This document shows positions 1 to 8,657 of a stretch of DNA of 64,000 nt, piece after piece (the stretch's first letter is position 1; each line of letters begins with the position of its first letter). The stretch covers positions 4,526,001 to 4,590,000 of the forward strand of contig NZ_CP078145.1 of NCBI RefSeq assembly GCF_019222765.1, written 5' to 3'. The position numbers and the translations under genes were made by a program. The DNA comes from Nocardia iowensis (lineage in GTDB: Bacteria > Actinomycetota > Actinomycetes > Mycobacteriales > Mycobacteriaceae). The notes below the pieces were generated by a model that saw only the letters and a program-made list of their open reading frames with translations, searched no databases and had not been told where the DNA came from.

Positions 1-1430
1 TGTTCCTCGGGGTAGGGCTGGGTGATCGGCTCGGCGGTGTAGACACGGGTGGATCGTGTCTCCGGATCGTAGGGCTTCCAGCCGGGATTGCCGGTGGTCG
101 CGAAGTTCAGCCAGTCGGTGCGCATGTGGTGGGCGACGCTGACGACCTCGTCCGCGGCGTTCGGGACAGCGGAGGGATGGCGGCGCACCTCGTCGGCACT
201 GAGTGTGCCGAATACCAGGAGCACGTCGAGGCTGTGCGAGGCGCCTTCGTCCCGGTTGTAGCTCCAGCAGAGTTCGTAAGTCCACGCGCGTCCACCCCCG
301 GCATGCCGGGCGCCCGCGAGATGCAGGCTGGGCATCCGAAACAGCCAGTCGGAGTTGACGATTTCGTACAGCTGCCCCGGGCTGGCGTCGGGATAGGCGG
401 CACGGTAAACGCTATGGCTGTCCGAGGCGGGCCCGAGACGTTCTAGTGTGGCGGTCACCTGCTCGGCGGTCACCTCGCTGGCGAGCCTGGTAGTGAACAG
501 CCGGTATTCGTCACGCGTGTGCCCCACGAGTAGGTCTATGCCTCGCCCGGCGCCACCGGCGAGCGCGCGCCATGGCGCATGTGGGAGAACATCACCGTCG
601 ACAACAGGTGAGAACGGTGTCGGGGTCAGCGCCATCGGCCCCCACGATTCGACGAGTCCCGGCATCTTCTGGATGACTGCATCCGTTGCGTCGATCAGCG
701 CGCCCGGGGAGATCCGGGACAGCTCGTCGACCGTGGCTTGCACGCCGAGCTCTCCTGCGATCGTTGCGGAGATCGCAGCGGCGAGCCTGGTAGAGAAATA
801 GGTGCCCGGCACGCTTTGGGCGATCGCCCGCTGAAACAGCCCAGCGGCCAACGGCATAGTCATCAGCGCCGCAAGGCAACCCGCGCCGGCGGACTGACCG
901 AACACGGTGACATTGCCCGGATCGCCGCCGAACGCGGCGACATTGTCCTGCACCCACCGCAACGCGGCGGCCTGATCGAGGATGCCGCGGTTGTCCGGAG
1001 CACCGGCGATGTGGGCGAACCCTTCGACACCGACGCGGTAGTTCAGGCTGACCATCACCACACCGGACCGGGCGAGGGTCGCACCGTCGTGGTGCGGGTT
1101 TCCGGAGGTGCCCTCCAGGTACGCGCCTCCGTGTATCCACACCATCACCGGCAGCCCGGCACCGAGGTCAGGTGACCAAACGTTGAGGGTCAAGCAGTTT
1201 CGGGAACTATCACTGGTGCCGGATACCGCGCTACCTGCTTGGGGAACGGGCGGACCGAACTTCAGCGCGTCACGGCAGCCGTCCCATGGCTGTGCCGGAA
1301 CGGGAGCCGCGAACCGCCGAGCGCCGACCGGTGGTTGGGCGTACGGGATGCCCCGGAAAACCGCGACGGCGTGCTCCCACCTGCCACGCACAACTCCGGC
1401 AGTCGTGCGGACTTCAGGGTCGATAGTCAT
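1..1430 (-). CDS. Type B carboxylesterase, C-terminus cut by window edge
   Basis: This is a serine esterase of the carboxylesterase/lipase (pnbA-like) alpha/beta-hydrolase family, hydrolysing carboxylic esters. Reading leftward from ATG at 1430 the protein opens with the family hallmarks FRGIPYAQPPVG (about residues 24-35) and, further in, VMVWIHGGAY (oxyanion hole). The nucleophile motif is FGQSAGA and a probable catalytic His sits in GASHSLDVL. The frame stays open to base 1, about 476 codons against a usual 490-520, so only the last few dozen residues are missing. No signal peptide is visible, so it is probably cytoplasmic. It is transcribed away from the GH39-like gene, which lies upstream on the same strand 121 bases away. 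The natural substrate cannot be told from sequence. Confidence 0.88.
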   Translation of the reverse strand, partial: MTIDPEVRTTAGVVRGRWEHAVAVFRGIPYAQPPVGARRFAAPVPAQPWDGCRDALKFGPPVPQAGSAVSGTSDSSRNCLTLNVWSPDLGAGLPVMVWIHGGAYLEGTSGNPHHDGATLARSGVVMVSLNYRVGVEGFAHIAGAPDNRGILDQAAALRWVQDNVAAFGGDPGNVTVFGQSAGAGCLAALMTMPLAAGLFQRAIAQSVPGTYFSTRLAAAISATIAGELGVQATVDELSRISPGALIDATDAVIQKMPGLVESWGPMALTPTPFSPVVDGDVLPHAPWRALAGGAGRGIDLLVGHTRDEYRLFTTRLASEVTAEQVTATLERLGPASDSHSVYRAAYPDASPGQLYEIVNSDWLFRMPSLHLAGARHAGGGRAWTYELCWSYNRDEGASHSLDVLLVFGTLSADEVRRHPSAVPNAADEVVSVAHHMRTDWLNFATTGNPGWKPYDPETRSTRVYTAEPITQPYPEE

Positions 1431-1551
1431 TCGTGGGTACTCACTTTCGCTCGGTGCAGCATCTGCTCGTCCACCAGTCATGAGAACTGAAAGTGTGTGG
1501 GTTTGCAGGATCCGGGCGGCCGTGCGGATTCCCTGATCTCGGGCCGCGTGG

Positions 1552-3027
1552 TCAGTAGGAGACGACGGCGGTGGCGTAGCCGTCGAGTACCGCGGCACCG
1601 TCCTCGAAGGGCGTTCGCTGTACGCCGACGGTGCCGACACCGAGCTGTTCGAGTTCGGCTCGCCCGTCGATGTCAGGGACCGCCACGGCGACCGGTTCGG
1701 CCGTCTTGTTGATGAGCAGGAGTTTGCGGCGGCCGGTGGCGGTCACGAAGGCCTGGGAGTGGATGCGGGGGTCCGGGAAGCCGAACGCGCCGGTTGAGCT
1801 GGACACCAAAACGTCCCCCTTGCCGAAGTGGCGCAGCAGCAGTGCGAGCGCGTGGTATCGGGTGTTGGGTGCGCCGGTTTCCCAGTCGATCAGGCTGACT
1901 CCGGGGATCATGCCGGGATAGTCCATGAATTCGGCGATGCCGACCAGGTCGATGCCGAGCTCGACGAGCTTGGCCCACAGATACGACTGGACCGAGGCGC
2001 TCAGCGCCCAGTACGTGTCGGGGATGTCGGGCGCCGGGTTCATCACATCGGCCGGGTAGCTGCCCAACTCGTTGATGAAGGTCGCGGTGCCGGGCGCGAG
2101 GCGCTTGCGGATCGAGTCGATGAAGCGAACCTGGTCGAGGAACGCGTCGGCTTGGGCGAAGAAGATGTCACGCCAGTGCGTGCTCGGGGCATTCCCCGCT
2201 GCCCCAAAGGGATTCACGATCTCGGGCTGGGCATAGAAGTGATAGGAGATCGCGTCGAGCGGGACACCGTCGGCGTGGTTGGCCGGATCGAGGAAATGCC
2301 AGAAGTATTCCGGCTGATGGTGCACGTGGCTCAGTGACAGCCCGATGAATTTCATCTCCGGGTCCAGCGGAGCCAGCCTCGCGACGACGGCGTCGTAGAG
2401 CTTGGTGTAGTTCGCCGGTGAGATCCGGTGTCCGATATCGGGCTCGCACAACACTTCCCAGTAGGCGAAGCGGTAGTGGTGACCCGACTCGTGCCATCGG
2501 CCCAGCTCGTCGGTGAAGCCGCCGGCCATGTACCAGCTCGCGATCCGGTAGAAATAGTCGGCGACCTCGGCGCAGGTGGGGTCGCGCAGTTCGGAGCCCT
2601 GCTCGTAATGCCACTGGATTTCGTCGGGATCGTCGGCGACCGGCACGGGCTCGGGGGTAACGAACATCCAGGTCGGGATGGTGGCGAAGTTCGCCACGAT
2701 GGGCCGGCCCTCCGATGCCGCAACGAAGTCCTCGACGAAGGGGTCGAGTAGTTCGAAGTTCCACGACGTTTCGGTGGACGTCGGCGGGGTGAGCTCGGGA
2801 ACCGCGATCCGCGGATGGCTGAACCAGGGCAGGAAGCGAGCGAGATCGACGCGCAGTTCCCGCAGGGCGTCGAATGCCTTGTCGTGGATCGAAGATTCAC
2901 GGCGCAGTGGCGGCGCGGTCCACAGGTGGGTGGTGAGAGTGGTCCGTGCGGTGCCGGTCGTCTCCTCCCAGTTCACCTGCACGGTGGCGGGCGGTGCCGC
3001 GGGAGCGTCGTGGGCGGTGCGGGTCAT
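1552..3027 (-). CDS. GH39-like glycoside hydrolase
   Basis: The 491-residue protein looks like a clan GH-A glycosidase related to family 39 (beta-xylosidase/alpha-L-iduronidase). Seen directly: a TIM-barrel-like core with YWEVLCEPD near residue 215, in the position of the acid/base W-N-E-P motif, and FINELGSYPAD near residue 320, in the position of the nucleophile Glu. A beta-sandwich-like tail starting around residue 400 (LLLINKTAEP) is typical of GH39. The usual Asn before the acid/base Glu is replaced (WEVLCEP), so the fit is not perfect. There is no signal peptide, which suggests intracellular substrates such as short oligosaccharides or glycosides. Its ATG overlaps the stop of the upstream TetR gene (ATGA), so the two are co-transcribed and translationally coupled. 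Confidence 0.72.
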   Translation of the reverse strand: MTRTAHDAPAAPPATVQVNWEETTGTARTTLTTHLWTAPPLRRESSIHDKAFDALRELRVDLARFLPWFSHPRIAVPELTPPTSTETSWNFELLDPFVEDFVAASEGRPIVANFATIPTWMFVTPEPVPVADDPDEIQWHYEQGSELRDPTCAEVADYFYRIASWYMAGGFTDELGRWHESGHHYRFAYWEVLCEPDIGHRISPANYTKLYDAVVARLAPLDPEMKFIGLSLSHVHHQPEYFWHFLDPANHADGVPLDAISYHFYAQPEIVNPFGAAGNAPSTHWRDIFFAQADAFLDQVRFIDSIRKRLAPGTATFINELGSYPADVMNPAPDIPDTYWALSASVQSYLWAKLVELGIDLVGIAEFMDYPGMIPGVSLIDWETGAPNTRYHALALLLRHFGKGDVLVSSSTGAFGFPDPRIHSQAFVTATGRRKLLLINKTAEPVAVAVPDIDGRAELEQLGVGTVGVQRTPFEDGAAVLDGYATAVVSY

Positions 3028-3647
3028 ATCGAAGGTCCGTTCTCAGGTATGCGCGGGATTCCGAGCGCAGGCAGGATCACCTGGTCGACAATCGCGGCGC
3101 GGGTTTGCGCATCGGGCAGATTCCCGGTGTCGATCTGGTGTTTGATCACCAGTGCCTCGCCGATGTCGACGACGACAGGTGTGACCAGACGAGGGTCGAT
3201 GTCACCACGCTCGGCGTAGTGCTCGATCACAGTGCGGGTGAACCGATTGCCATGGGCGTCGAACACCCGGGTGTACAGGGCCTCGACGAGATCCGGTCGA
3301 CGCTGCCGTTCGGCGACGACCGCCGCGACCGCCGGTGCGGTTGGCCCGCCGAGCCAGCCGACCAACTGTTCGAGCGACCGCAGCAGATCCGAACGCAGCC
3401 CCCCGCCGTCGAGAGCGACCGTCTCCACGGGATGGGAATGGCCTATTGCGTCGAGCAGCAACTCCTCGACCGAGGGCCAGTGCCGGTAGATCGACGTCTT
3501 CGCGACCCCGGACCGCCGGGCGACGCCCTCGATCGAGAGCCGCCCCAGGCCCTTTTCCGCCACTTCGGCCACCACGGCGGACCGGCACGCGTCGAGTACC
3601 TCGTCGAGGGAGCGGCGTCGTCCCTGTTGTTCATCATCGGTGGCCAT
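3024..3647 (-). CDS. TetR/AcrR family regulator
   Basis: A DNA-binding repressor-type protein of about 207 residues. The N-terminal helix-turn-helix is clear: LDACRSAVVAEVAEKGLGRL followed by the recognition region ARRSGVAKTSIYRHWPSVEEL. The C-terminal half is an effector-binding helical domain resembling TetR_C_16/TetR_C_6 types. The frame is open to ATG 3683, but the ATG at 3647 gives the normal family start (MATDDEQQ) and leaves the upstream palindromes outside the coding region, so I prefer it. The gene overlaps the GH39-like gene by four bases and probably controls both in response to the glycosidase substrate or product. Ligand unknown. Confidence 0.85.
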   Translation of the reverse strand: MATDDEQQGRRRSLDEVLDACRSAVVAEVAEKGLGRLSIEGVARRSGVAKTSIYRHWPSVEELLLDAIGHSHPVETVALDGGGLRSDLLRSLEQLVGWLGGPTAPAVAAVVAERQRRPDLVEALYTRVFDAHGNRFTRTVIEHYAERGDIDPRLVTPVVVDIGEALVIKHQIDTGNLPDAQTRAAIVDQVILPALGIPRIPENGPSI

Positions 3648-3670
3648 GGCAGGAATACTAGACACGATGT

Positions 3671-3694
3671 CGTAGCTTAGCAACCGTAGCTACG
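3671..3694. promoter_or_regulatory. Candidate operator of the TetR/GH39 operon
   Basis: A perfect 10-base palindrome CGTAGCTACG at 3685-3694 lies just upstream of the preferred TetR start. A partial copy (CGTAGCTTAG, 3671-3680) precedes it and two AACCGTA direct repeats surround it. This fits autoregulation by the adjacent TetR protein. The link is inference from position and symmetry. Confidence 0.45.
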
Positions 3695-3851
3695 TAACCG
3701 TATTTAGGCGGGATCATTCTCGCCACTTCAGGTGAGAAGCCACCACGGTTTCACCAGATTGATGCGAATCGCCCGCTGGTCGCGAGGGGCTGACAAGCTG
3801 CGAATGGGACGGACGTACAGGGGTGCCTAGCTTTCGAGGCGTTCCGTAGCG

Positions 3852-3889
3852 GTTTCGTTTCGTATGCGCCAACCAAACGTAAACGAAAC
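3852..3889. promoter_or_regulatory. Inverted repeat GTTTCGTTT / AAACGAAAC
   Basis: The perfect 9-base arms GTTTCGTTT (3852-3860) and AAACGAAAC (3881-3889) face each other across 20 bases, in an AT-richer patch of the 404-base gap between the TetR gene and the coiled-coil protein gene. The same motif recurs at 3998-4038 next to the start of the downstream gene, so this is probably a distal operator rather than a terminator (no T run). Otherwise I see nothing in this gap. Confidence 0.45.
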
Positions 3890-3997
3890 TGGGGCCAGAG
3901 GATTCGTGATCGAAGGGGGATCTGACCACCGATAATGTTCACTTATCGGCGGTCAGAAATCCTGGTCGGCGTATGGGATTTCCTGCGACACGGCGCA

Positions 3998-4038
3998 TTT
4001 CGTTTCGTCTCAATACGTCAACAGTGACGAAACAAACG
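3998..4038. promoter_or_regulatory. Second TTTCGTTTCGT inverted repeat, next to the GTG start
   Basis: TTTCGTTTCGT (3998-4008) and ACGAAACAAAC (4027-4037) form an inverted pair matching at 9 of 11 positions, ending 14 bases before the GTG at 4052. The overlap with the expected promoter and leader, plus recurrence of the motif upstream, suggests the DNA-binding zinc-finger/coiled-coil product autoregulates here, as KfrA-type proteins do. The binding is inferred. Confidence 0.45.
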
Positions 4039-4051
4039 CTACGATTCTCAG

Positions 4052-5179
4052 GTGTCCAACGTCTGCAACTACCCGGGCTGCGCTCGACCGATCACGCGCG
4101 GCGGGGGCCCCGGCCGCCCCTCGGAATACTGTGATCACCCCGATCACACGCGATGGCGTGCGTGGCGGGAACGTCAACGGCAACAACAGGAGTCGGAGGT
4201 ACCTCTGGCTTCTGTCACTGTGACGCAGCAGGGTCCGGTCACCGTCGCCCGTTTGCGCGCGGACGAGCTGCTCACCCAATTCCGTGGGTTGGCAGACCAA
4301 CTGGGCAACACCCTCAACGCCGCCGTCGCCGAACTGTCCACCCTCGGCGACCCCTCGGTCGCGGAAGCGCAGGTCCAGGCGGTCCAAGCCGATGCGGCCC
4401 GCCGCATCGCCGAAGCCGAAATGGCCACTGTCGCCGCCGAACAGGCACGACGCGAGGCCGAGGAAGCCCGCGCGCTGGCCGAAGCCGCCGCCGACGACGC
4501 GGCCGGTGCGGCCGAACGCGCGGAAGCCGCGGTCGCCGACGCCAACAGCACGCGGGACGACGCGCTACGCGAAGTCGAGCGCGCCACCAGGCAAGCCGCC
4601 GACGACGTGTTCGCCGCCCGCCGCGAAGCCGAGGCCGAGGTCCGCACCGCCCGCCGGGAAGCCGCCGAGGAGATCGAACGAATCCGTAAGGAAGCCGCCG
4701 AACAGGTCGAACGCGCCGAACGCCGCGCAGTAACGGAAATCGCGCACGCACAACGCGAATCAGCCGCCCAGGTCGCCGCCGCCCACGCCGAACGCGACCT
4801 CGCCGTCCAACGCGCCGCCGACGCCGAACGCGCGACCGAACGCGCCGAGCAGGCAGCCATGGAACGGATCGAAGCGGCCAACGAGGCTCGCGAGGAATGG
4901 CGCAGGGTCCGTGCCGAACTCGACACCGCCCGCACCGAACTCGCGGACGTCCGCCGTGCCGCCGCAGCCGACATCGCCGCGGCCCGCGCCGAATCCACCG
5001 CCACCATCGACAAGGCCCGCGCCGAAGCAGCACACCGCATCGAGGCGTTGGACGAGGCCCGCACCCAAACCCTGGCCCGCGCCGAACGCGCCGAAGCCCA
5101 ACTCGACGAACTCCTCGCCGAAACCCGCCGCCAGTCGGCCACAGTCACCGACCTCGGCAGTCGCGCGTCGGTCCCATAA
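4052..5179 (+). CDS. Zinc-finger plus long coiled-coil protein (KfrA-like architecture)
   Basis: The 375-residue protein has two parts. Residues 1-40 carry Cys5, Cys10, Cys27, His29 and His32 in a zinc-binding pattern (CNYPGC, then GRPSEYCDHPDH) followed by a basic RAWRERQRQQ stretch. Residues about 60-370 are an almost uninterrupted Ala/Glu/Arg-rich coiled coil with many REAEE/RAEAE heptads. The layout resembles plasmid KfrA proteins, which bind DNA with a small N-terminal domain and oligomerise through a coiled coil, but I see no KfrA-specific residue signature. GTG 4052 is chosen because it places the Cys cluster at the extreme N-terminus and follows the inverted-repeat operator. Possible roles are nucleoid or segregation-type DNA binding, or a local repressor. 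Function is not established. Confidence 0.7.
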   Translation: MSNVCNYPGCARPITRGGGPGRPSEYCDHPDHTRWRAWRERQRQQQESEVPLASVTVTQQGPVTVARLRADELLTQFRGLADQLGNTLNAAVAELSTLGDPSVAEAQVQAVQADAARRIAEAEMATVAAEQARREAEEARALAEAAADDAAGAAERAEAAVADANSTRDDALREVERATRQAADDVFAARREAEAEVRTARREAAEEIERIRKEAAEQVERAERRAVTEIAHAQRESAAQVAAAHAERDLAVQRAADAERATERAEQAAMERIEAANEAREEWRRVRAELDTARTELADVRRAAAADIAAARAESTATIDKARAEAAHRIEALDEARTQTLARAERAEAQLDELLAETRRQSATVTDLGSRASVP

Positions 5180-5231
5180 ACTGCGAAGCGCAGCGGCGGA
5201 TCGTCTTGGCGCGCAAGAGGAGGACTCGACC

Positions 5232-5894
5232 ATGGCCGTAATCCACGAGACCACAATGGTTCCCACGAAGACCGAGCTGCTGAGTTCCTGGTTGCCGACT
5301 CGCTCGTGGTATCGCGGCGATGCTCGGCCGGTGCTGCACCGGGCCGGTGGTTTCCGGCTCGACGATCCGGACGGGGAGGTCGGCATCGAGTTCATGGTGG
5401 TGACCGACAGCTCAGGGGAACAACCGGTCACCTATCAAGTGCCGTTCGGCTACCGCGGGACGCCGCTCGATGGCGCCGAGGACGCACTCGTCGGTACGTC
5501 CATGCACGGTGTGCTCGGGCAGCGGTGGCTCTACGACGGAACGCGCGATCCAGTGGTAGTGGCGCAGATCCTGGCGCTACTCACCGGAACGGCAGAGCCG
5601 CAGGCGCAGAACGACAGTGCGACGGTGGATCCTTCGGTTGCCGTGACGATCGCCGACGTCGCGGTTCCCGCGCTCGGATCCGGGCCGGTGGCGGCCGAAG
5701 ACGGATCGACCGGCACCGACATCGCGGTCGGCATGCAGGCACCGGGGAACACCGCGATCATCCGGGTCAACCGGATCCTGCGGCCGGTCGCCGAGACCGC
5801 GGATCCGGCCGGGGCCGGTCAGGTCATAGCGCCGTGGCGGCTGGCGGACCGAACCGAGGTTCGCGGTGTGTTCCTGACCTTGAACGCCACGTAG
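5232..5894 (+). CDS. Stand-alone maltokinase N-terminal cap-like protein
   Basis: A 220-residue protein whose first 110 residues match the cap domain that precedes the kinase in actinobacterial maltokinases: TTMVPTKTELLSSWLPTRSWY, then AGGFRLDDPDGEVGIEFMVVTD and VPFGYRGTPLDG. The kinase domain itself is absent, and the Ala/Pro-rich tail ends at a normal stop. In maltokinase (trehalose-maltose-glycogen pathway) the cap sits over the nucleotide-binding lobe. Free-standing versions are common in actinobacteria and have no assigned reaction. ATG 5232 is supported by AAGAGGAGG about eight bases upstream. It lies 52 bases after the coiled-coil gene and may be co-transcribed with it. Confidence 0.75.
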   Translation: MAVIHETTMVPTKTELLSSWLPTRSWYRGDARPVLHRAGGFRLDDPDGEVGIEFMVVTDSSGEQPVTYQVPFGYRGTPLDGAEDALVGTSMHGVLGQRWLYDGTRDPVVVAQILALLTGTAEPQAQNDSATVDPSVAVTIADVAVPALGSGPVAAEDGSTGTDIAVGMQAPGNTAIIRVNRILRPVAETADPAGAGQVIAPWRLADRTEVRGVFLTLNAT

Positions 5895-5912
5895 GACGAG
5901 TAGTAGCCGAAA

Positions 5913-6365
5913 TCATGCGGCGCAGAACTCATTGCCTTCCGGGTCGAGCATGATCCACCAGTGCCCGGCGGGTCCTTTGTCGATCTCGCGAACCCTGGTC
6001 GCTCCGAGCCCTTCCAGTCGCGCCACCAGTCCGGCGAGGTCGCCGGGCGCGCTGTGCACATCGACGTGCAGACGGTTCTTGCCCGACTTTTCCTCGGGTA
6101 CGTCTTGGAACAGCAGTCGCCGACCGCGGCCGATGCCGCTGGTCTGGTCGAACGGGTCATCGGGGTGCCGGATCGCGGCGTAGCCCCGGAAGGTCTTGCG
6201 GCCCCGATGCTCGACCACCGCGTCCTCGCCGAGCTGCCCGGCGCCCAGCAGTTGCTCGATGAGAGCGCTGGGATCTTCCACCTCGTACTCCAGGGCCGCG
6301 GCCCAGAAGTCGGCGAGCTCGGCGGCGTTTCTGCTGTCGATGACCAGCTTCCAACTCAATGCCAT
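5913..6365 (-). CDS. VOC-superfamily (glyoxalase-like) protein
   Basis: A 150-residue protein with the two betaalphabetabetabeta modules of vicinal-oxygen-chelate enzymes. The first begins MALSWKLVIDSRNAAELADFWAAAL. The second contains NRLHVDVHSAPGDLAGLVARLEGLGA and ends WIMLDPEGNEFCA, with His and Glu in the places used for metal binding. Members act as dioxygenases, glyoxalases or drug-binding proteins, and this subfamily (glyoxalase-like, often a single gene) has no fixed substrate. It converges with the maltokinase-cap gene with an 18-base gap. Cytoplasmic. Confidence 0.85.
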   Translation of the reverse strand: MALSWKLVIDSRNAAELADFWAAALEYEVEDPSALIEQLLGAGQLGEDAVVEHRGRKTFRGYAAIRHPDDPFDQTSGIGRGRRLLFQDVPEEKSGKNRLHVDVHSAPGDLAGLVARLEGLGATRVREIDKGPAGHWWIMLDPEGNEFCAA

Positions 6366-6605
6366 GTGACTAGTTATAGCGGCGCGCCACCCTGTTTCGG
6401 GTCATCATCGCCGGTCCCAGCGCGCCACGCCAATGGCAACAACCCGGCAACATTCGGCGGCGGTCCGTGACAAGGGCGGCCAATGGCTCAAGTGCCCCCC
6501 GTACACCGCCGCCTCGGTCAACAGGGAAGCCGCCAGACCCAGCTCGCCGCACCGAGTGAAGGCAAACACGCCGCTAACTGAACGGCCCGGCCATATCATG
6601 TAGCT

Positions 6606-7193
6606 ATGCCCGAAAACGAGCTCGAAGGGCGTACGGAACCACTGGCCGGGGGTGCCCGGCAGGCAATACTGGTGGCCGGTGCCTGCTCGATGATCGTGGG
6701 TGTGGTCATAGCGGTTTGGCCACACAAGTCGCTACCAACCGCAGAGCTGCTTTTCGGTCTCTACCTGCTGCTCAACGGCGGATTGCAGATGATTGTCGCG
6801 TTCGGCGCGAAGTTCGCGCCCGTGCTGCGAGCGCTGGTGTTCGTCAGCGGCGTGCTCTCGATATTGCTTGCCATGCTGTGTTTCAGTGGCGGCAATTCGG
6901 CACTGCTGCTGTCGTTCTGGATCGCACTGGCCTGGTCGATCCGCGGGATATGCCACGCCACAGTGGCGTCCTGGGCCGACGAGCTACCCGGCAGGCAGGA
7001 GGTTTTCGGTCTCGCCACCATGGTGCTCGGCATCCTGGTCGGCGTGCTCCCCTTCGATTCGCTGGATGCACTCGGTGTGGTGGTGGGGCTGTGCCTCATC
7101 CTGATCGGGACGATGGAAGTGCTCAGCGTCGCCGCGGTGCGTCACGGTGTGGTGGACCTGCCCGGCGTTTCCCGGCGGCAGTTACGCGCATAA
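6606..7193 (+). CDS. HdeD/DUF308-type membrane protein
   Basis: A 195-residue integral membrane protein with six predicted hydrophobic segments: about residues 20-37, 42-62, 70-90, 95-112, 130-150 and 155-175. The pattern of paired helices with short loops (IVGVVIAVWPHKSLPTAELLFGLYLLLNGGLQMI, described here only in part) is that of HdeD-like acid-resistance proteins (DUF308). In enterobacteria HdeD takes part in acid tolerance. In actinobacteria these genes are numerous and uncharacterised. ATG 6606 gives a short hydrophilic N-tail. It probably stands alone. Confidence 0.8.
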   Translation: MPENELEGRTEPLAGGARQAILVAGACSMIVGVVIAVWPHKSLPTAELLFGLYLLLNGGLQMIVAFGAKFAPVLRALVFVSGVLSILLAMLCFSGGNSALLLSFWIALAWSIRGICHATVASWADELPGRQEVFGLATMVLGILVGVLPFDSLDALGVVVGLCLILIGTMEVLSVAAVRHGVVDLPGVSRRQLRA

Positions 7194-7232
7194 TGGTGGT
7201 GACCCCCTCGCACACCAGGTTGACTCGGCACC

Positions 7233-8654
7233 ATGGCATCCCAACACCGCGCACTCCGATCGCCTGCGGAACTGATCGTGGTCACGCACGGCACGGAACG
7301 CCCGCTCACGCCGAGCGTGCTCGAGCAGAGTCGCGGCATCGAATCACGATTGGCCGCACTACTCCCGCCCGGCGCTGAGCTCGCCCGCATCTTCGGGCCC
7401 GCCAACCGCCTGCCCGGCCGGGTCGCCGGCACTCCGCACGAGCCCGTCGCCGCGGAGTATCTGAAGTACTTCTCGGTCCGCGGGCTCGACCAGGACCTCG
7501 ACGCGATCGCCGCGCGGCTGCGCGAAGACGACGCGGTCGACGGCGCCTACGTCAAGCCACCCGCCGAACCCCCGATCGCCCCCTACGACACCATCGAAAC
7601 CGCGACAACCGACGCACCGCCGGTCACCCCGAATTTCGAAGTGCGCCAAGGCTATCTGGACCCCGCACCCGAGGGTGTCGATGCGCGCTCGGCGTGGACT
7701 GTGCCCGGCGGTCGCGGCGCGGGTGTGCGCATGATCGACATCGAAGGTGCGTGGCGGTTCACGCACGAGGATCTGCTGGCCAACCAGGGCGGGGTGATCG
7801 GCGGCAACACCTCACCGGACCGGGGCTGGCGCAACCACGGCACCGCGGTCGCCGGCGAGATCAGCGGTGATGTGAACGCCTTCGGCATCACCGGCATCGC
7901 ACCGGAAACCTTCATCCGGGCAGTCTCGATCTTCGGCGCGGGAACAGCCGCCGCGATCCGCACCGCCGTCGACGCGCTCGGTGCGGGCGATGTCGTCCTG
8001 ATCGAACTGCATCGTCCCGGGCCGCGATTCAACTACGCGGACCGTCCGGACCAAGCAGGCTATATCGCGCTCGAGTGGTGGCCCGACGACTTGGCGGCGA
8101 TCCGCTACGCGAACGGTCGCGGCGTCATCGTGGTCGAAGCGGGCGGCAACGGCGCCGAAGACCTCGACGATGCTCTGTATGACGCCCGTCCCTTCGGATT
8201 TCCCGCGTCGTGGCGCAACCCGTTCCGCGGTGGTGCGGCCGATTCCGGGGCGATCATGGTCGGTGCGGGAGCCCCGCCGCCCGGCTTCCACGGCCGCGAT
8301 CACGGACCCGCTCGGTCCCGGCTGGCCTTCTCCAACTTCGGTTCCCGCATCGACGCCCAGGGTTGGGGCCGGGAAGTCACCACCACCGGCTACGGCGATC
8401 TGCAGGGCGGCTCCGACGAGGACCTGTGGTACACCGACGTGTTCAGCGGAACATCCAGCGCCGCACCGATCGTCACCGGCGCCGTCGCGAGTTATCAAGG
8501 CATGAGCGCCGCGGCGGGTCGGCGCAGGACGCCCGCCGAGATGCGCGCCCGACTGCGCGCCACCGGGTCCCCGCAGACGAGCGCACCCGGGCGGCCCGCA
8601 AGCCAGCGAATCGGCAACCTGCCCGATCTCAGGGCGATGGCCGCGCCGGGCTGA
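7233..8654 (+). CDS. Subtilisin-family serine peptidase without export signal
   Basis: A 473-residue S8-type peptidase. The catalytic Asp lies in VRMIDIEGAW (about residue 167), His in NHGTAVAGE (about 200), the oxyanion Asn in VEAGGNGAED (about 305), and Ser in FSGTSSAAPIVTG (about 412). The first 150 residues are a non-catalytic N-terminal region with a possible pro-domain-like part (EYLKYFSVRGLDQDLDAIAARLR). No hydrophobic signal peptide is present at either the ATG used or a plausible alternative, so the enzyme may be cytoplasmic or exported by another route. It converges with the next gene with three bases between stops. The target is unknown. Confidence 0.85.
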   Translation: MASQHRALRSPAELIVVTHGTERPLTPSVLEQSRGIESRLAALLPPGAELARIFGPANRLPGRVAGTPHEPVAAEYLKYFSVRGLDQDLDAIAARLREDDAVDGAYVKPPAEPPIAPYDTIETATTDAPPVTPNFEVRQGYLDPAPEGVDARSAWTVPGGRGAGVRMIDIEGAWRFTHEDLLANQGGVIGGNTSPDRGWRNHGTAVAGEISGDVNAFGITGIAPETFIRAVSIFGAGTAAAIRTAVDALGAGDVVLIELHRPGPRFNYADRPDQAGYIALEWWPDDLAAIRYANGRGVIVVEAGGNGAEDLDDALYDARPFGFPASWRNPFRGGAADSGAIMVGAGAPPPGFHGRDHGPARSRLAFSNFGSRIDAQGWGREVTTTGYGDLQGGSDEDLWYTDVFSGTSSAAPIVTGAVASYQGMSAAAGRRRTPAEMRARLRATGSPQTSAPGRPASQRIGNLPDLRAMAAPG

Positions 8655-8657
8655 CCG

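Noticed and set aside
4174..5256. 360-codon minus-strand Ser/Ala/Arg-rich frame
   Set aside because: Antisense image of the Ala/Glu/Arg coiled-coil repeats. Composition is an artefact of the repeated GCC/GAA codons.
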